From: Haloplanus sp. CK5-1
GTDB lineage: Archaea; Halobacteriota; Halobacteria; Halobacteriales; Haloferacaceae
Length of the DNA stretch: 64,000 nt
Reading direction: 5' to 3'
Assembly: GCF_037201915.1 (NCBI RefSeq)
Contig: NZ_CP147505.1
Location: 2,356,001-2,420,000 of the forward strand
Shown one piece after another: positions 8,617 to 17,740 of the stretch. The position numbers and the translations under genes are program-made. Below the pieces are notes generated by a model that saw only the letters and a program-made list of their open reading frames with translations, was not told where the DNA came from and did not search any database. Each line of letters opens with the position of its first letter. The first letter of the stretch is position 1.

Positions 8617-9237
8617 TCAGAGTGATCGGTCTACATTATGAATGGGACAGGCGATGGTGAGTTCACGGAACTGCTTCCACCATCGTCGTGAGCGAACGAA
8701 CGCGCCGTGCTTCCGCTTGAGCGTTGAGTTGACTGTCTCAGATTGACTCCGTTGCCCGTAGAGATCAGTGTCTGGGCGTGCGTTCCATGTCCGGTGGAGT
8801 GACGTGAACTCACGATGCTTAATCAGTGGCCGAACCTCGTGTTGACGTGCAAGTCGTCTGATCTTCTGGTCGTCGTAGCCCTTGTCACCGAGTAGAATGT
8901 CAATATCCTCGGGGTTGCGCTTGATCGACAACGGAGCAATCTGGCTATCGTGTTTTCGTGTCGTCGTCACGTGTAAATCGAGGATTGCGTTCACCTTCGC
9001 ATCGACCAATAGCGTCATTTTGAGTTGCTGAATCGTGAGTTCAGCGCGTTTCGTATAGTGTTTCGAAGCGTGACTACGGTCGAATCCTGACGCATCAACA
9101 CCAACAACTCCGCTTGTCGGAAGTAGCACCGCTGAGAGAGTCAATATAACACGCCACACAGCCATATCAAGCCGGTCGAACGCCTTACTATTATAAGTCC
9201 AGCTGGTTGCTTGCGGTCGCCAGTTCGCGCTGTCCAC
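8617..9237 (-). pseudogene. N-terminally truncated IS5-type (ISH1-like) transposase
   Basis: The 206-aa frame keeps the catalytic core of an ISH1-like enzyme: Asp in GVDASGFDRSH, Asp in LLGDKGYDDQ and Glu in RSQSETVNSTLKRK. Relative to the complete enzyme at 4382-5224 (280 aa) it lacks about 75-95 N-terminal residues, and its first about 12 residues look like readthrough from unrelated sequence. No matching inverted repeat is seen on the left. About 35 bases to the right, 9287-9299 contains gctatgacaccct, like the terminal repeat of the IS at 37119-38189. It is probably an internally deleted, inactive copy. Confidence 0.75.
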
Positions 9238-9468
9238 CGAATTCTCTGTGAGTAGCGATTCTCAGGAGCGGTATACGTATGCCAACTGTGCTATGACACC
9301 CTACTGTAAGCTAACATTCGAAAGAACTCGTCTACCGAGCGTTCTCGACAGAAGCAGCCAAACTCTATTGATATACCAAATCGAATGACAGCAAGAGAGT
9401 TTCAAATAAGCCCAAAGAGCAAAAATTTGAGCCGGTATATTATTGTGATCACCGAATTGAATTCCTGT

Positions 9469-9573
9469 ATGGTTGGGTCTGCAACTCTTATTATTGTAAT
9501 TACGATCACCGTTGCGATGGTGCTGACCCTAGCTATGCTGCTACGGTTGTTTAAAGACGCTGAGGGCTTGTGA
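9469..9573 (+). CDS. possible 34-aa single-helix membrane peptide
   Basis: ATG 9469 opens a 34-residue frame that is almost entirely one transmembrane helix (ATLIIVITITVAMVLTLAML) followed by a charged tail. A longer frame from 9385 (62 aa) is possible. Such peptides are common in haloarchaea but hard to prove. Confidence 0.35.
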   Translation: MVGSATLIIVITITVAMVLTLAMLLRLFKDAEGL

Positions 9574-9989
9574 CCGGCAGTTCAATTGTATTGGCCGCTC
9601 CAGCCTAATCGAATTTGCAGCTAATTTCGTGCGAGATACACGTTCTGTATGCGGTATGCCCACCGGAATTCTGCTGAACTTCTTGAACGTCATTCACCCC
9701 GCCGACAGAGATGCCGTCACGGACAAGAGAGCACGCACATTCCCCAAACAGAACGGTTGGGTGAAATTTGTTAAATAGATGACGAAGTACGGAGTCACTA
9801 TAATCAATGTTTTACTCTACAGCAGTATTTTGCTGCCCTCTGTTCAAGGATTTGATGTAGTGATCTGCCAGTATCGACCTCCCCGTGTCGGGTGTCGTCT
9901 ACGGACCAGTGTGACGACGCCGATCAGTCGTATCAGAGTACGGAACTAACTAGATCTTCCGCTAGCTAATCGGCTACCAAAATAAGACC
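9574..9989. other. gene-free interval
   Basis: About 415 bases with no convincing gene. A motif gtgcgagatacacgttctgtat at 9629-9650 resembles gtgcaagatacgcgcgctgtat at 2126-2147, so another trace of the dispersed repeat may be present. The last part is AT-rich and probably holds the promoter of the operon starting at 9990. Confidence 0.4.
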
Positions 9990-11378
9990 ATGACAGCGCA
10001 GACCAACATCTCGCGTCGACAAGTCGCCAAGGCGGCTGGCCTTGCAAGTATTAACGCGCTCGCTGGTTGTACAATCAACGATAATGGCGGTCCGGAGAAC
10101 GTAACACCCACATCGATGCCCTCGGACAAAACACGGACCAGCGCTGACAGGACGGATTCTCTCATTAATGCGATCGAGCACGTAGCAGTCACGTTCGAAC
10201 TGAGTGGATCATCAGACCAACTCGATACTGTCGCTACGCAACTTGCGCAGTCATCGATCATCGGTATCGGCGAGAATTCGCATGGTATTGCTGCGTTCAA
10301 GCAAATTCCCTCGTTCCTGGTCCAACGCCTCGTTAGGGACCACGGGTACCGGTTAGTGGCGCTTGAGGGGACGCTCGGCGACTTTTCCTCCGTCAATCAG
10401 TATATCCACGGTGATTCGGATGATCTTGACGCGGCGATATCTTCGCTCGAATTCTACTTCTGGCGGACGGGAGCTATCAAACAGCTGTTCGAGTGGCTCC
10501 GTAAGTTCAACAGGGGCCGTCCCGACGCGGATGGGGTGGAAGTTCGAGGATACGACGCTCAGTTTCACGATATAAATGCCGGAGCGATTCAGTCGTACCT
10601 TGATCGTGTTGATCCGGAGTATTTGGCCGAAATCAACGCTTCCCTAGATCCACTCACCCATCCGCTCTACGAACGGTCGGATGCCTCCTTCATGACGGAG
10701 TCACACGTCACTCTTATCGATAATCTGCGGACGCGTTTCCAGAATCGGAAGTCGAAATACATCAACGAGAGTTCGGAATCGGAATGGCAACTCGTAAGAC
10801 GGCACATCTGGACGCTTGAGCGAGGGTTACAGTTCCTGAAAGAGTCGTCTGCCGAAAATTACACGCGCGGAAAGCGGATCCGTGATGAGGCGATGGCTGA
10901 GAACGTCTCGTGGCTGCGTGACTGGACGGATTCGGACCGCGTCGTGGTGATGGGAAACTCGAACCACACCATGCGTGGCGGCGGTGGGCAACATGCCACT
11001 CGAATGGGCGAGCACTTGACCGATGAATTCGGGACGGAGTATTACTCACTGGGTATGCTGTTTGGCAGCGGAGAATTTTCCGCGCCAGCTCACCAACGAG
11101 GTGACTTCACGACCTACGAAATCGGCTCGACTGTCGACGACACGCTCGAGTCGACGCTCGTCTCAGTTTCGCAGCCGCCGTTTTTCCTCGATTTCGAGAG
11201 GGTACGTGATCGACCCCAACTGAGTGCCTGGTTAGATAACACGGCAAAAACCCAGTTCACGGTTCCTCGTACCGCTGATCGTGGTGCTATAGGATTACCA
11301 GAGCCACCTGGAGAGCTGTTCGATGGAATCGTGTTCGTACGTGATGCGACTCCTGCAGCCATCATGTCTCAGTCATGA
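9990..11378 (+). CDS. exported erythromycin-esterase-like lipoprotein
   Basis: A 462-aa protein. The N-terminus has a Tat-type signal (SRRQVAK at residues 8-14) and a lipobox LAGC with Cys27, so it is expected to be exported folded and lipid-anchored outside the cell. The body matches the erythromycin esterase/succinoglycan-biosynthesis fold: GIGENSHG (about 92-99, equivalent to GExTHG with the catalytic His), LVALEGTLGD, RGYDAQ, RDEAMAENVSWL and GNSNH. EreA-type members hydrolyse macrolide lactones; many archaeal members have unknown substrates. It is the first gene of a five-gene operon whose members overlap by 4 nt. The substrate here is not known; macrolide resistance is only an inference from the family. 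Confidence 0.85.
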   Translation: MTAQTNISRRQVAKAAGLASINALAGCTINDNGGPENVTPTSMPSDKTRTSADRTDSLINAIEHVAVTFELSGSSDQLDTVATQLAQSSIIGIGENSHGIAAFKQIPSFLVQRLVRDHGYRLVALEGTLGDFSSVNQYIHGDSDDLDAAISSLEFYFWRTGAIKQLFEWLRKFNRGRPDADGVEVRGYDAQFHDINAGAIQSYLDRVDPEYLAEINASLDPLTHPLYERSDASFMTESHVTLIDNLRTRFQNRKSKYINESSESEWQLVRRHIWTLERGLQFLKESSAENYTRGKRIRDEAMAENVSWLRDWTDSDRVVVMGNSNHTMRGGGGQHATRMGEHLTDEFGTEYYSLGMLFGSGEFSAPAHQRGDFTTYEIGSTVDDTLESTLVSVSQPPFFLDFERVRDRPQLSAWLDNTAKTQFTVPRTADRGAIGLPEPPGELFDGIVFVRDATPAAIMSQS

Positions 11379-11995
11379 ATATTCAACAGCTCCTCACGGA
11401 CGGCCGTAGCGGTGGGTCGAGACCGTCCGATAATCTCCCGTCCATGCGGCGTCGCGGTCTGCTTGGATCCATCGGAACGGTTATCAGTACGACTGTCGCC
11501 GGGTGTTCAGGTGGATACGCAGCCGACGAACCACCTACTGCTACGCCAACGACGCCGACGGAGCGATCACTGGCCCTTCCATCGGTCGTCACGCGGGGTG
11601 ACTTGCCTGACGGCCGTGTCGAACTCCGTCCAGAGAGGTCGGTGACCCTTTTGAACTTCTTCGCTACGTGGTGTAAACCCTGTCAGGAGGAGATGCCAGA
11701 CTTCCGGCGTCTCCGCGCGGAGTATGATCCGGACTCACTACATATGGTATCCATTACACCCGAAGTTGACGAGACACTCATCCGGGAGTTCTGGGAGAAA
11801 TACGGTGGGACTTGGCCGGTCGTGAAGGATCCGTCATTGAAAGCGACCGAAAAGTGGGACGCGAACAGCTATCCGACAAACCTTCTGTTCGATCGTAACG
11901 GGAATCCGACTGAGGGAGACTCACCCGAGATTAGAGCCAGGGAGTTCAGTGAACTAAAATCGCTGATCGATCCACTGATCGAGGAGTCGAAATGA
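11375..11995 (+). CDS. TlpA/ResA-like thioredoxin-fold lipoprotein
   Basis: A 206-aa protein with Tat motif (MRRRGLLGS) and lipobox VAGC (Cys44), then a thioredoxin fold with active site FFATWCKPCQEEMPDF (Cys100 and Cys103) and a cis-Pro region NSYPTNLLFDRNG. Proteins of this type reduce or rearrange disulfides on the outer face of the membrane. It overlaps the esterase gene by ATGA and the CcdA gene by 4 nt. CcdA is its usual electron donor, so the pair should form an extracytoplasmic thiol system. The partner proteins it reduces may be encoded in the same operon. Confidence 0.9.
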   Translation: MNIQQLLTDGRSGGSRPSDNLPSMRRRGLLGSIGTVISTTVAGCSGGYAADEPPTATPTTPTERSLALPSVVTRGDLPDGRVELRPERSVTLLNFFATWCKPCQEEMPDFRRLRAEYDPDSLHMVSITPEVDETLIREFWEKYGGTWPVVKDPSLKATEKWDANSYPTNLLFDRNGNPTEGDSPEIRAREFSELKSLIDPLIEESK

Positions 11996-12729
11996 TGGTT
12001 GACCTCGGCTCAATTGCTCTGTTAACCTTGGCGTTCTCAGCGGGGGCTGCAACCTTCTTCGCTCCATGTGCGTTTCCGCTCCTCCCTGGCTATCTTTCGT
12101 ATTTTTTGAGCGACAGCATCTCCGCAGTCGCCAACACCGGTCGAACGACTGACAGCGGAGTCGTCGAGCGTAGTCGGCGTCCGCTCGGACGGGCTGCCTT
12201 GGTGAGTGTTGCTGCGTGTCTCGGCATGACACTCGTCTACGTCGGACTCGCGGGGACGACGATTGCGCTGGGGGCGCAGGCGCTCACGGATATCGCGGTT
12301 CTCGAGTTAGTCGTTGGTTCAGTGTTTATCGTCGCGGGAGGGATGATGGCTGCTGGCTGGACCGTCGAGCGATCGCTCATTCAGTTGCCCGAGCGGCGTC
12401 GGTCTATCGGCGGCTTCTTTGCCTTCGGAGCCCTGTACGCTGGAGCCGCTGCGGGTTGTACAGCACCGTTGTTCATCGCGATCGTCGTGAGGGGAATCGC
12501 GGCGGGGCCAGCGCTCGGAGTCGGACTGGCCGTCTCCTATGCGTTCGGCATGAGTGCAGTGTTGGTCGTGCTGACAGTGCTATCGGCGCTCGGTGGGTCG
12601 TCGATTGCTTCGACAGTGAGCCAGTATACCCGGAAGATATATCGTCTTGCTGGAATCCTGCTTGTTCTGTCGGGCGGTGCCGAGATTTATTATTACTTGT
12701 ATGGATTTCCGGAGGTGATCCTCCGATGA
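11992..12729 (+). CDS. ccdA: CcdA-like thiol-disulfide membrane transporter
   Basis: A 245-aa membrane protein with six predicted helices. The two conserved cysteines of CcdA/DsbD-beta proteins are present: Cys26 in FFAPCAFPLLPGY and Cys156 in AAAGCTAPL. CcdA passes electrons from cytoplasmic thioredoxin through the membrane to an outer thioredoxin-like protein, here most likely the overlapping TlpA-like gene product. Length is normal. A short acidic/basic loop between helices 1 and 2 (SRRPLGR) is expected in the cytoplasm. Confidence 0.88.
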   Translation: MMVDLGSIALLTLAFSAGAATFFAPCAFPLLPGYLSYFLSDSISAVANTGRTTDSGVVERSRRPLGRAALVSVAACLGMTLVYVGLAGTTIALGAQALTDIAVLELVVGSVFIVAGGMMAAGWTVERSLIQLPERRRSIGGFFAFGALYAGAAAGCTAPLFIAIVVRGIAAGPALGVGLAVSYAFGMSAVLVVLTVLSALGGSSIASTVSQYTRKIYRLAGILLVLSGGAEIYYYLYGFPEVILR

Positions 12730-13481
12730 ATCCACAGCCGGCCCTCTCGCTACTCGTCGTTGGGTTGCTGCTCACCGCCGGGTGTGCTACATCGCCGGCA
12801 CCGGCGTCACCACCAAGAATCTCGGGCGGAGAGGTGATTGATGCGACTAGCCTGGTACAGTCGCACACGGACGCTCTTGAGGACGGTACGTTTACCGTTC
12901 GATCGACGACAACTATGCGTGGCGTCGAACGTGAGTTTCGGGTGACGACCAACCGAACGTGGCGGGTGGATCCAACTGGCCCGGTTCGTGGGTCGGTGGT
13001 GCGGACGACCACGACGGAGGGGGACGTACCCGATCGATATACTCGGACACCCGACAGAGTGGATACCTGGCGGAATGGGACGACCACCGTTCAGCGTGTT
13101 CGGAGGGAGAACGGATATCGGCACCAGCGCATAGATCTATTTAATTCGTCAGTCAAGCTGAATCCCGCTCTTCAGCGAAAGAACATCTATCGGCTCACAA
13201 CCCGGTCGAACGCAACTGTCGAGCGAATCTCTCGGGATGGAAGCCCGTTTTACCGAATTTCGGCGAAGTTGAACGAAACCCGTGTGACGACCAACGCCTC
13301 GATGACGTTGCTTGTAGACCCGGACGGGGTCGTTCACGAGATACGGACTGCCCAGACGGTCCGCTATAGATCCGGTCCACGGCGGATTACTGAGCGGATC
13401 CGTATCGTTGCCGTTGGTACGACAGGCGTCGACCGGCCCAACTGGGTTAGAAACGCTACCGAGCAGTATTCTCATCGATGA
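12726..13481 (+). CDS. haloarchaeal lipoprotein with beta-rich body
   Basis: A 251-aa protein. The start ATG overlaps the ccdA stop (ATGA), and residues 1-20 are a lipoprotein signal ending in LLLTAGCATS. The body alternates strands of the form TFTVRSTTTMRG, REFRVTTNRTWRV, RYTRTPDRVDTW and ENGYRHQ, as in haloarchaeal lipoproteins of the LolA/outer-surface lipid-binding type. There are no cysteines other than the lipobox, so it is not an obvious substrate of the thiol system. Function is unknown; operon position suggests a cell-surface role with the neighbouring hydrolases. Confidence 0.75.
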   Translation: MNPQPALSLLVVGLLLTAGCATSPAPASPPRISGGEVIDATSLVQSHTDALEDGTFTVRSTTTMRGVEREFRVTTNRTWRVDPTGPVRGSVVRTTTTEGDVPDRYTRTPDRVDTWRNGTTTVQRVRRENGYRHQRIDLFNSSVKLNPALQRKNIYRLTTRSNATVERISRDGSPFYRISAKLNETRVTTNASMTLLVDPDGVVHEIRTAQTVRYRSGPRRITERIRIVAVGTTGVDRPNWVRNATEQYSHR

Positions 13482-14293
13482 ATCGAACCGAATCGTATTC
13501 GTCTAATATTCACACGCTCACTGACGGCCGAACGCTCGCCTACACCTGCAGTGGGGCCTCCGATGGAACTCCCGTCGTCGTCCACCACGGAACCCCTGGG
13601 TCTCGGTTATTCGCAGGACCCCTCTCGGACGTTGCAGCTACCGAAGGAGTCCGACTCATCACTCCGGACCGTCCGGGATACGGTCGATCCTCGACGCCAC
13701 CCAGCGACTGGACGTGGTGGGACTGGCAGAGTGATCTGACGGAGCTTCTCGACTCGATGTCGATCGACCGGGCCGCACTGCTGGGCTTCTCCGGGGGTGG
13801 CCCCTTCGCGATTGCCGCCGCGACCAGCGAGTGGGCGAGTCGTCTCGGACTCGTCAGTACTGTGATCCCGCCAGCTGAGACCGGACTTGCAACACTCTCG
13901 AAGGTCCCGTTCGCAGTACGTCTGCTCTTTTGGGTATCAAGCGTGATCGCGACCGTTGCAGGACCCGAGACCGTCGTCCAACAGTATACCGATCGGACAG
14001 TATCGGCTACGATTGCGCAGGCGGTCGCCGAGGACTTCGATGAGGCGCTTCGACAGGACACACGGGCTGTCGCGCGTGAGTGTCGGGCGTTCGCGGCCAA
14101 TACTCTCGATTCCAAGCGAGTGTCCATTCCCGTCCACGCTTGGCACGGCACCGAGGATGCGAATACGCCACTCGCGCCCGTACAGGCATTCATGAACTCC
14201 ACTGGTGGACCGCTGGAGATCACCGAAGCCGACCATCTCGGGACGTTACTCGATCACAGAGAGGACACGTTCAGGTGGCTGGATTCCGGATAG
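13478..14293 (+). CDS. alpha/beta hydrolase
   Basis: A 271-aa alpha/beta-hydrolase. The oxyanion segment HHGTPGS (about 36-42), nucleophile elbow GFSGGG (Ser105), acid DANTP and the catalytic His in EADHLG are all visible, with a cap rich in hydrophobic residues between about 150 and 190. No signal peptide is seen, so it acts in the cytoplasm. It overlaps the lipoprotein gene by ATGA and is the last gene of the operon. Together with the exported esterase-like first gene it suggests two successive hydrolytic steps on an ester or lactone, but the substrate is unknown. Confidence 0.88.
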   Translation: MNRTESYSSNIHTLTDGRTLAYTCSGASDGTPVVVHHGTPGSRLFAGPLSDVAATEGVRLITPDRPGYGRSSTPPSDWTWWDWQSDLTELLDSMSIDRAALLGFSGGGPFAIAAATSEWASRLGLVSTVIPPAETGLATLSKVPFAVRLLFWVSSVIATVAGPETVVQQYTDRTVSATIAQAVAEDFDEALRQDTRAVARECRAFAANTLDSKRVSIPVHAWHGTEDANTPLAPVQAFMNSTGGPLEITEADHLGTLLDHREDTFRWLDSG

Positions 14294-14746
14294 TCATCGT
14301 TCGATTGCCGAACAGGATTGTACCGATTGAGTGGGAATTTGTCGGATCTAAAGATGTGCTACCGATTAGCTGTATTCGAACCTGTATATGATCATTCGAG
14401 GGATACGGAGTGCATACTATCGACGGTCGCGGGAATCTTTCATCGTGAGCGTCGATGGTGACCGGGGCTATGGAGGGGTGACAGAGAGTAACAAGAACTG
14501 AATTGTTCCAATATATCCCTCCGCTGCGTCTGTAGCTCATTTAGGGATTTGAGCGCCGATTACTGTCTCTGTATCCCGACCTCACCGCTGGTCCGAGGGA
14601 ATGAGTTGGAGAAAATACCACACGTTCTTCGTCGACTATAGAAGATGTAATCAGCATAGGATTACTGACAACACTCCAATAAGTCACTTAGACACCGCTG
14701 AGTAGGGACTGATGCGGATCGGCTACTCAGTCGAGCGTCTACTCGT
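14294..14746. other. gene-free interval
   Basis: About 450 bases between the hydrolase operon and the IS6 element. No frame on either strand shows coding character, and I see no RNA gene. It is AT-richer than its surroundings. Confidence 0.45.
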
Positions 14747-15437
14747 GGTCGCGTTAACTTTGGCGTGAGTTGTGCCGGACGGCGAGGGCTTTGAGCCACG
14801 ATTCTGCTGTCTGCGGTTCGACATGACTGAAACTAGTTGCGAACGATGAGGTTCGTTGTTCTATCTCCCAAAAGACACGTTCGATGGCATTCCGATTCCC
14901 GTGTGAAATCATCTGGAATCGGTACCCATCTTCGTCGAGGACGTTCACTAGATAATCGGCGTCATCGACGAGAAATTCGACGCCATCTAGCCGATATTGC
15001 CGATGCAGCTCGGTCAGAAACCATCGCGTCGTCTGTTTCGTCGTCGCTGGAAACAGCCTGAACTGCAGGATTTCGTTTGTTTGGGGATCGACGGCACCGT
15101 ACAGCCAGTAGTCGTCGCCGTTGATGCGGATCACTTTCTCGTCGACCGCAAGTTGATCCGCACTCACCGTCGACATCGGCTGTAGATCGGCCTTGTGCAC
15201 CCAGTTGTGAACCGCGACGTGACTACGTTTGACTCCCAACTCATCGAGAAACTGACTGGCATCCCTTGTTGACATACCGGCGAGATGACACCGGATGCCC
15301 ACTTGAATCGCCCACTCGGGAGTCCGCTTTCGCTCCACAAACGACAAGTCGATCCACTCGATACATCCGTTGAGGCGGTCGAATTCTGCCATAAGCACTC
15401 AGAACTCGTCCGCCTCATCCTCTAACTTAACGCGACC
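14747..15437 (-). mobile_element. IS6-family insertion sequence
   Basis: The transposase gene is bounded by an inverted repeat: GGTCGCGTTAA at 14747-14757 and its complement at 15427-15437, with further partial identity. I found no clear 8-bp duplication outside these ends, which fits a copy left by replicative cointegration or deletion. The size (about 690 bp) is right for haloarchaeal IS6 elements. Confidence 0.65.
14754..15392 (-). CDS. IS6-family transposase
   Basis: A 212-aa enzyme from ATG 15392 (MAEFDRLNGCIEW). It has an N-terminal helix region with SFVERKRTPEWA and GMSTRDASQFL, then the catalytic domain: Asp in LAVDEKVIRINGDDYWLYGAVD, Asp in FLVDDADYL and Glu in NAIERVFWEI. Length and motif spacing match haloarchaeal IS6 proteins. 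The third block reads VDDADYL where most relatives have VDGA, a mild divergence. It is probably intact. Confidence 0.88.
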   Translation of the reverse strand: MAEFDRLNGCIEWIDLSFVERKRTPEWAIQVGIRCHLAGMSTRDASQFLDELGVKRSHVAVHNWVHKADLQPMSTVSADQLAVDEKVIRINGDDYWLYGAVDPQTNEILQFRLFPATTKQTTRWFLTELHRQYRLDGVEFLVDDADYLVNVLDEDGYRFQMISHGNRNAIERVFWEIEQRTSSFATSFSHVEPQTAESWLKALAVRHNSRQS

Positions 15438-15973
15438 GCGACGACCGCCCCGAGCGTTATGTTCTCCGGGGACCGCCACACTTCGAGCGCGGTGAACGGG
15501 ATCTCGCACGTCGGACACGATAACTGATTCATCTCCTGTCGTGTCAATATGTGTTGTGCCGTTCCAAGCGTTCTGTCTAACTTCAGTCAGTGAAGCCGCC
15601 ACGAACTGCCATTCGTCTATACGCTCATTGTTCAGGAACAGATGTCGGGAAGACGGACTGTATTGCGGACTGTCGTACAGATACTCCTCGGAAGCTTCGT
15701 CGTGTTCCTGACCGTCCCGACCGGAATCGGTCCGGTCGCTGGTTGCTGGCTCGCAAGCCGCGAAACCCAGCGCTATCGTCGTAGGTCCCCTTATGAATCC
15801 CTTAAGCCGGCGTGCTGGGGGGGCATTGCCTTGGACGGCAGTGACGTTTCTTTGAGAGGGACGGGTTCGGATACAATCACCCGAAAATCGCACCTCATTT
15901 GCGGCCGACGCCCGACCACCGATGATGCGTCCGAAATTATATCCACGACCTATCACAACCAATCGGTAGCTGT
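15438..15973. other. interval with a possible broken minus-strand gene
   Basis: About 535 bases. On the minus strand 15411-15640 reads as a plausible acidic protein fragment (NNERIDEWQFVAASLTEVRQ, then TGDESVIVSDVRDPVHRA) that runs straight into the IS6 end, so a gene may have been cut there. On the plus strand, 15642 starts a frame with one hydrophobic helix (ILLGSFVVFLTVPTGIGPVAG) that soon loses coding character. Neither can be named. Confidence 0.3.
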
Positions 15974-17740
15974 ATGTCACCCTACGGGACCTCTCTCTCT
16001 CACTCACTGCTTGGCGCCGCCACTTTGTTGATCGCAGCTGCGCTCACCCGATCGGCGTGGAATCGACGAAGCAGGCCCGGAGCCAGAGCGCTAGCTACTG
16101 TCGGGGGTTTGCTCACGCTCGGTAGTATCGTTTTCATAATTATGTTCGTCTACCCGGCACGGTATCAGGGACTTTGGATCGTAGCGTTGTACAACACCTC
16201 CGGTTTCGTCGCCGTTTTCGCGTTCCTGTTCGCTATTAGGTTTACCGGGCGTGGCCAGTGGCTCACGCGGCCGGTTCGAACTCTCTTGATATCGCTGCCA
16301 GTTACGTTGCTGATAGTAAGTTTCCTCCCGTTCGAACTGGGTATCGAGACGACATCGCAGGCGGGTATCCTCACTCAGCGCGTAATCGGACTCATCTCTG
16401 GAGTGCTCACTCCGCTGTACGCTATCGCCGCAGCCATCCTTCTCTGGGCGGCAATCTCTCGAGACGCCGTGCCGTATGGACAGGGGCTCTTACCGGCTGG
16501 GTCACTTCTCGTGTTGGCTCTGGCCCCGATCCTGTCGTCGGTATTTGCCTACTCGGAACGGATCTTTCCTGTCGTCCTGCTCCTTGCAGGCGGGGGGCTC
16601 TTGGCCACGCTGCACTGGTACCGGCCGCTAGAACAGCTTCCGGTTGCCCGGCCGGTAGTCCAGAGTCGTATCGTCGATGAGTTGTCGGAACCGGTCGTGG
16701 CGATCGACCGTAAGGACAGGGTTGTCGATCTCAACACTGCCGCCGAAGACACGTTCGGCTGCGAGCAGGCGGCCGTGGTCGGACGGCCTGTCAAACGTAT
16801 CTTCGACGATGCGGTGCTGGCACACGAGGAGCGACAACTGATTCGAGTGAGTGATGGAGTCTTGACCGTCGTTCCGGAGGCTGTTGACGACACCGACGGC
16901 ATTCCCCTCGGCACGGTACTGCTGTTCAGAGACACGACCGACCAGCGGCTCCGCGAGCGGCAAACGCGCATGCTGACCGACCTCCTCTCCGAAGTGATCG
17001 GCGTCCAGCTCAACGAAATCGCAAGGCTCGCATCGTCGGTTGAAGGACAGGATAGTTGTAACACACCCGGAGTCGCGCTGAGCGACGCGCGGACCGACCC
17101 CGAGGATGTGGGCGAACGAATCCGGACACGTAGCGACCTCCTGCTCACAGTCGGGAAGCGTGCAAGAGAGATAGAACAAGCGCTCGCCGGGACCTCCTTG
17201 GGAGAATCAAGCGAGCTGCTAACGGGAATTCGGACCGCCGCGGCGCGCAGTTCGATACAGGCAGACGAGAACACCATCCAAGCGACCGGAGAGTCGTACA
17301 CCGTCGCAGTCCCACAGCCGCTCTTGATTTCGGGGTTCGCGGCCGTTTTCGACGCTGTCACGATCCGGAACCGTTCGGTGACCATCTCGTTCGAGGCCGA
17401 CATCGGAGGGCGGGGCGCAAACAACGGATCGATCGTTGGCTCCGAGTCGAGAACCGGATCCGATACGGACGGATCGAATCGACAGCCGGGTCCACGACTA
17501 GCCGTTATGAGAGCCGACGGTCACGGGTACGACGGAGTCGTATACGTCGATATACGAACGGACTCCCGTGACGAGGACGCCGATCCGGTGGCAGAACCCA
17601 CCGCGGAGCATCCCGCAGCGAAGCTGCTCTCGTTGATTGCCATCGATGCTGGCGGGAGCGTGGGTGTCGACGGAACCGCTTGGGAGCATCTCCGCTTGGC
17701 GCTTCCCGTACGCAAGACCCGGTTTGAGGGTGAGCGGTGA
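15974..17740 (+). CDS. membrane PAS sensor with degenerate kinase region
   Basis: A 588-aa protein. Residues about 10-215 form seven to eight helices of the haloarchaeal 7TM sensor type. They are followed by a PAS domain (about 225-330: LSEPVVAIDRKDRVVDLN ... LFRDTTDQRLRERQ). The C-terminal about 250 residues sit where a histidine kinase should be, but there is no H-box and no clear N, G1 or G2 ATP-binding boxes; GGRGANNG and GAWEH-like stretches do not fit. It therefore looks like a sensor that has lost catalysis. The next gene, a full kinase with the same architecture, begins with a GTG overlapping its stop, so the two probably work as a pair. Confidence 0.8.
   Translation: MSPYGTSLSHSLLGAATLLIAAALTRSAWNRRSRPGARALATVGGLLTLGSIVFIIMFVYPARYQGLWIVALYNTSGFVAVFAFLFAIRFTGRGQWLTRPVRTLLISLPVTLLIVSFLPFELGIETTSQAGILTQRVIGLISGVLTPLYAIAAAILLWAAISRDAVPYGQGLLPAGSLLVLALAPILSSVFAYSERIFPVVLLLAGGGLLATLHWYRPLEQLPVARPVVQSRIVDELSEPVVAIDRKDRVVDLNTAAEDTFGCEQAAVVGRPVKRIFDDAVLAHEERQLIRVSDGVLTVVPEAVDDTDGIPLGTVLLFRDTTDQRLRERQTRMLTDLLSEVIGVQLNEIARLASSVEGQDSCNTPGVALSDARTDPEDVGERIRTRSDLLLTVGKRAREIEQALAGTSLGESSELLTGIRTAAARSSIQADENTIQATGESYTVAVPQPLLISGFAAVFDAVTIRNRSVTISFEADIGGRGANNGSIVGSESRTGSDTDGSNRQPGPRLAVMRADGHGYDGVVYVDIRTDSRDEDADPVAEPTAEHPAAKLLSLIAIDAGGSVGVDGTAWEHLRLALPVRKTRFEGER

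Noticed and set aside
8617-9237. Active IS5 element
   Set aside because: The N-terminal third of the transposase and the left terminal repeat are missing.
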